DNA of 64,000 nucleotides from Tragulus kanchil (lineage: Eukaryota; Chordata; Mammalia; Artiodactyla; Tragulidae). Shown here piece by piece: positions 59,343-64,000 of this stretch. The stretch spans positions 36,550,170 to 36,614,169 of the forward strand of contig JAIOJX010000001.1 of NCBI GenBank assembly GCA_022376925.1. Direction: 5' to 3'. The position numbers and the translations under genes were made by a program. Each line of letters opens with the position of its first letter. Position 1 is the stretch's first letter. Under the pieces are notes generated by a model, which had not been told where the DNA came from, made no database searches, and saw nothing but the letters and a program-made list of their open reading frames with translations.

Positions 59343-61350
59343 AATAGAAGAAAAGTGAAAGGCAAGGAAGAAAGGGAAAGATATGCCCAACTGAATGCAG
59401 AATCCCAGAGAACAGCAAGGAGAAATAGGAAAGACTTCTGAAGTGACAATGCAAAGAAACAGAGGAAAACAATAGAACAGGAAAGACTAGAGATGTGTTC
59501 AAGAAAATCAGATACCAAGGGAACATTTCATGCAAGGATGAGCACAATAAAGGATAGAAACAATAAGGACCTAACAGAAACAGAAGAGATTAAGAAGAGG
59601 TGTAAGAATACACAGAAAAACTGTACAAAAAAGGTCACAATGACCCAGACAACCATGATGGTGTGGTCACTCACCGAGAGCCAGACATCCTAGAGTGTGA
59701 AGTCAAGTTGGCCTAAGAAGCATTACTACAAAGTTAGTGAAGGTGATGGAATTCCATTTGAGCTATTTAAAATCCTAAAAGTGCTGTTGAAGTGCTGCAC
59801 TCAAAATGTCAGCAAATTTGGAAAATTCAGCGGTGGCCAGTTTTCATTCCAATACCAAAGAATGGTAATGCCGAAGAAAGTTCAAACTACCACATGATTG
59901 CACTAATTTCACGTGTTAGCAAGGTAATGCTCAAAATCCTTCAAGCTAAGCTTCAGTAGAATGTGAACTGAGAACTTCCAAATGTACAAGCTGGATTTAG
60001 AAAAGGTAGAGGAATCACAAACTAAATTGACAACATCTGTTGGATCATAGAAAAAGCAGGGGAATTCCAGTAAAACATATGCTTCATTGACTATGCTAAA
60101 CCTTTGACTGTGAGGATCACAACAAACTGTGAAAAATTTTGAAAGAGATGAAAATACCAGACCATCTTACCTGCCTCCTGAGAAACCCATATGCAGATCA
60201 AGAAATAACCATTAAAATCAGATGTGGAACAATGGACTGGTTCCAAATTGGGAAAGGAGTTCATTAAGGCTGTATATTGTCACCTTACTTATTTAACTTC
60301 TATGCAGAGTGCGTGCATGCTAAATTGTTTCAGTTTTGTCTGACTCTTTGTGGCCCTATGGACTGTAGCCCACCAGGTTCCTCTGTCTAGGAAATTCTCC
60401 AGGGAAGAATATGGGAGTGGATTGCCATGCCCTGTTTATGTCTCCTTCATTGATAGGTGGGTTCTTCACCAATAGCACCATCAGGAAAGCCCATATACAC
60501 AGTACCTCATGCAAATGGTGGACTGGATGAATCACAAGCTAAATCAAGATTATTGGGAGAAATATTAACAACCTCAGATATGCAGACGATACCACTCTAA
60601 TGGCAGATACCAAAGAGGAACTTAAAGAACCTCTTGATGAAGGTGAAAGAAGAGAGTGAAAAAAATGTCTTGAAACTCAACATTGAAAAAACTAAGATCA
60701 TGGCATCCAGTCCCATCACTTCATGGCAAGTAGGTGGAGAAAAAGTGGAAACAGTGACAGATTTTATTTTCTTGGGCTGCAAAATCACTATGGATGGTGA
60801 CTGTAGCCATGAAATTAAAAGATGTTTGCTTCTTGGAAGGAAAGCTATGACAAATCTAGACAATGTATTAAAAAGCAGAGACGTCACTTTGCTGACAAAG
60901 ATCCATATAGTCAAAGCTATGGTTTTCCCAGTGGTCATGTGGGGATGTGAGAGTTGGATCATAAAGAAGAGTTAGTGCTGAAGAACTGAAGCATTTGAAT
61001 TGTGATCCTGGAGGAGACTTTTGCGAATCCCTTGGACAGCAAGGAGATCAGACAAGTCAATCCTAAAAGAAATCAACCTTGAATATTCATTGGAAGGACT
61101 GATGCTGAAGCTGAAGCTCCAGTACTTTGGCCACCTGATGCTAAGAGTCAGCTCATAGGAAAAGACCCTTATGCTAGGAAAGATTGAGGGCAAGAGGAGA
61201 AGGAGGCTACAGAGGATGGGCTGTTTGGATGGCATCATCAACACAATAGACATGAGCTTGAGCAAACTCCAGGATATAGTGAAGGACAGGGAAGTCTAAT
61301 CTGTTCCAGTCCATGGGGTCTCAAAGCGTTGCCACAACTTAGCAACTGAA
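57392..61350 (+). mobile_element. BovB (RTE) LINE, long but decayed
   Basis: A 5'-truncated BovB. The endonuclease region shows GAWNAKVGSQ around 57677 (and again in copy 2), where an active APE-type domain would have Asp in place of Ala. The reverse-transcriptase part keeps LRYADDTTLM at 60573-60602, including the catalytic YADD. The C-terminal part is open for 113 codons (60634-60975, with KTKIMASSPITSW and DFIFLGCKIT). Many stops and frameshifts, a Bov-tA insertion (60306-60495) and the D10 duplication mean no functional protein is possible. BovB elements supply the machinery that mobilises Bov-tA SINEs and are a known case of horizontal transfer between reptiles and ruminants. Confidence 0.92.
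60306..60495 (-). repeat. Bov-tA SINE inside BovB
   Basis: An antisense copy, 'gtctgactctttgtggccct' to 'agcaccatcaggaaagccc', flanked by 'tatgcagagt' and the similar 'tatacacagt'. BovB sequence resumes on the right. Confidence 0.85.
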
Positions 61351-61359
61351 CCACAATTG

Positions 61360-61548
61360 CAACAAAGTGCCATGCCTGTGCATTGTGCACAGTACGCTTT
61401 GCCTGTACAGCTCGTTTCATTGTTAATCACTATGAAACTGGGATTACTATGCCCATTTTATAGATGAAGAAATGAGTAGATCAAAGATGTTAAGCACAAA
61501 GATGTTAAAAGGCATATCTGTGTCTTTAGTCCAGGTCTTCTAACTCTA
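61360..61548 (+). repeat. MIR-like SINE
   Basis: 'atgcccattttatagatgaa' with 'tccaggtcttctaactctat' fits a MIR 3' half. Confidence 0.6.
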
Positions 61549-61557
61549 TACCCAATG

Positions 61558-61586
61558 CGCATATATATATCTATATATCTATATCT

Positions 61587-61617
<31 letters not shown>

Positions 61618-61625
61618 TATATATT
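61558..61625 (+). repeat. (TATATC)n/(AT)n microsatellite
   Basis: A run of TATATC and ATCT units followed by (AT)n. Confidence 0.9.
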
Positions 61626-61627
61626 CA

Positions 61628-61852
61628 TTCATTTGGCTGTGGTGGGTCTTCCTTGCTGCATGTGGGCTTTCTCTGCATGTGGGCCGGGAGCAAGTGCTAT
61701 TCAGAGCATGGGCTCTAGGCATGTGAGCTTCAGTAGCTTTGGCACACGGGTTTAGTTTCCCAGTGGCATGTGGAATCTTCCCTAACCAGGGATTGAACCC
61801 GTGTCCACTGTATTGGCAGACGGATTCTTAACAACTGAGCCACCAAGGAAGT
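61628..61852 (-). repeat. CHR-type SINE
   Basis: An antisense copy: 'ggctgtggtgggtcttcctt', 'accagggattgaacccgtgt' (B-box complement), 'ggcagacggattcttaacaa' and 'ctgagccaccaaggaag'. Confidence 0.85.
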
Positions 61853-61854
61853 TA

Positions 61855-62925
61855 TCAGTGCTTTTCTTAACATATCACAGAAGCAAGTACAGGAGCTTGT
61901 TCCAAAAGTAAAGTTTTAGTAAAAAACTATGTAAGCAAATGCTCATGAATTAGACTTTACAAATTTCAGTTTCAATTCACTTGGTCACTTAAAAAATAAA
62001 GGACTTAATCAATCACAAAGAATTACACTTAAATGTATTATCTATAGTGACTAATAAGCATGAGATTTCCCTACCAACTCCAAATTATAAAATCAATTTG
62101 AGAACTTTACTAATAATTTGAACTTGAGATGTTCATCTTAAGAGAAAGTCTATATATCAAAATTGTCATAGTAGGACACAAATATTATAGAATCTTACTT
62201 TTCAGTTTCTATTAAACTGATTTTTCTTTTAAAGAAGAGTCGGAAAGCCAAAAAAAAAAAAAAAAAATTCTCTTTCAAATCCATTGAGCTCCTTGCGTTT
62301 TATTTAAGAGCTTTCATTTTTCAAGCCAAAGCCCAGAAGACAAAACAAGCTCATTTAATTCACACCCCAGAATTGTAATTGCTCTGCTAGAGCCAATATC
62401 TAAATGTCTGTATTAAGGGCTTCCCACTGACCAGAAAGTGTTAATTCATCAATCTACACAACTTGCTTTCATACTTGTAGGGTACTCCTCATTTTTCTTC
62501 TGGTTTAGGATTGCCTAGTAGTAGAAGACTCTTGATAGTTTTAAATTTCTGATAAGTAACAAATAATCTTTAGATTAGTTTGTCTTGTGCAATAATTTGG
62601 ATATGATTATACTAAAAAATATGTTGTTTATCTGAAATTCAAATTTAATTGGACATCCTGTATTTTTATTTGCTATATCTGGCAACACCTCTCTCAATAA
62701 ATTAATGCCATAAAATAGAGATTTCCCGACTTCTTACACCAAAATAAGTTTCAGAATTACCAAGGAGTCAAATGGAAGAGGCAATTGTGTAAAGGTATCA
62801 AGAAAAAACAAGGAAAAATTAGATGCAACCTTGAAGTGAAAAAGCCTTTCTAAGCACAGTGTAAGACCCAGGAAACAAGTTTGATAAATCTACACAGAAA
62901 ACTTTAAATGTACTTTTTGCATGAA
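61855..62925. other. Gene-free AT-rich interval
   Basis: No gene is recognised. A poly(A) run of about 18 bases lies at 62250-62267. Confidence 0.45.
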
Positions 62926-62929
62926 TATA

Positions 62930-63730
62930 AAATAAACAGTCAAAGAAGAATTTTAGAAAAACATCTTCAATACATCTGACCCACAGTGGACTGTTATCTA
63001 ATAAAGATCTTTTACAAATCAGTAGGCAAAAGAGCATAAATTTAAAAATGAATAAAGGCCATAAATACACAGTTCACTGAAAAAACTACACATGGCCAAT
63101 AAACAGAAAAATATGTGTAATCTTACTAATAATTAAAGCAACATAAATAAAAATAGTGAAACATCATTTCCTTCCATCAGACTGGAAAATATTAAAAGCT
63201 AAATAATGCCTAGTGATAGTAAGGCTAGAGGGATAAGCATTTCATACCTCATAGGCAGTATTATAAACTCGTGCAGTGTGTTTGGAAAGCATAATTTTGC
63301 AGTATCTGTGAATATGAAAAAAATATTTATCCTTGACTCAAAAATTCTCATTTTTGAAATTTATTTTATGAAAATACTTACATAAGCATGCAAAGGCACC
63401 CATACACACATTCATTGCAGCATTTGTTATACCAGTGAAAAATTGGGACCAGGCTAAATGTCCAGTATTACAGGATCAGATAAATAAATTAGTGTACACT
63501 TACATATTGCAACAATATTTAGTCAATTTAAAATATAATGATTTTCAAAGTTTATTGAGATTAAAGAAGAAATGAGGATCACAGTGGAGCATATGGTGTC
63601 CTTCCTTTTTTGATTAAACAAAGATGTATATACATACAAATGTTTGTGCAGAAGTAAACTGACTTTCATTGTTTTACCCCTTGTATACTCTTTGAAACTT
63701 TTTGTATAACTTTTCAATATTAAAAAAACC
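62930..63730 (+). repeat. Old L1 3' end
   Basis: 'catggccaataaacagaaaa', 'ttccatcagactggaaaata', 'attcattgcagcatttgtta' and 'aaatgtccagtattacagga' are decayed L1 ORF2-end/3' UTR features. Confidence 0.7.
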
Positions 63731-64000
63731 CTAATCTATGAAAGATGCCTATTATGGGTCTTTTTTTTTTAAGTCTACTTATCTCATCTCTCATTTCTTC
63801 TCTTGTTCTTTATCTTAGTGTCTATTTGCCAGTTATCACTATTGTGCCGATAGGGTCCTGCTGGGAGCTGATGATAATTGGTGGCTTGCTCCCTTTCATG
63901 ACACAGTCCAGCAATCAACAATTCAATTTCCTTATACCAGAAAGACCCTCAGTTTTGTTCGTATCCCAGAAAGTAACTTCTCCTAACCCCCAGATTTAAG

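Noticed and set aside
60634..60975. 113-codon open frame as a possible host gene
   Set aside because: It is the C-terminal part of the BovB polyprotein, continuous with the YADD motif upstream.
63745..63999. Plus-strand open frame of 84 codons running to the window end
   Set aside because: Hydrophobic, but with no family motif, good start context or repeat support. It follows L1 sequence and is likely chance.

Overview
This is nuclear DNA from a ruminant artiodactyl, probably a bovid. Bov-tA SINEs, BovB (RTE) LINE fragments and CHR-type tRNA-derived SINEs occur throughout, on a background of older MIR, L2, L1 and MLT1 repeats. Coding density is very low. The only intact protein genes are two single-exon class II olfactory receptors (ORs): an OR1-family gene on the minus strand (1413-2354) and an OR5/OR9-type gene on the plus strand (30986-31909). 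A third receptor, an OR10-like pseudogene on the minus strand (about 43100-43766), lacks its central transmembrane segments and carries stops. The window is therefore part of an olfactory receptor cluster; the mix of OR1, OR5/9 and OR10 types recalls the human 11q12 cluster, but that is an inference from remembered family signatures.

Layout. 1-4.6 kb: a CHR SINE, an old repeat and the OR1-type gene. 4.6-30 kb: no genes; SINEs, L1, L2 and MIR copies, and an MLT1 LTR split by a BovB insertion. 30-32 kb: the OR5/9-type gene with a candidate upstream non-coding exon (30150-30264), an intron and a polyadenylation signal. 33.4-34.3 kb: a Bov-tA, then an L2 holding a 34-nt tRNA-Trp 5' half flanked by target-site duplications. 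38.5-41 kb: an ERV-type LTR. 43-44 kb: the OR10-like pseudogene. 45-48 kb: nested L1, Bov-tA, CHR and BovB. 57.4-61.4 kb: a long, decayed BovB with a Bov-tA inside it. The end of the window is L1.

The most unusual feature is not a gene. Ten direct duplications, each with a period of 1.08-1.16 kb, lie at 4.6, 14.1, 20.6, 24.3, 35.1, 38.9, 49.6, 51.8, 54.7 and 57.1 kb. Copies are identical or nearly so, but the ten duplicated sequences are unrelated to one another and cut across repeat boundaries. Several are joined by short spacers that read like error-laden versions of the true flanks. Together they add about 11.1 kb. The simplest reading is contig ends that overlap by about 1.1 kb and were placed side by side without merging. 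Genuine recent tandem duplications are the alternative and would be remarkable. Repeat counts and lengths in the window should be read with this in mind.

The two intact receptors would act independently as odorant GPCRs in olfactory neurons. No operon-like or pathway relationship is visible. Repeat family names come from recognising consensus features by eye, and repeat boundaries are approximate.
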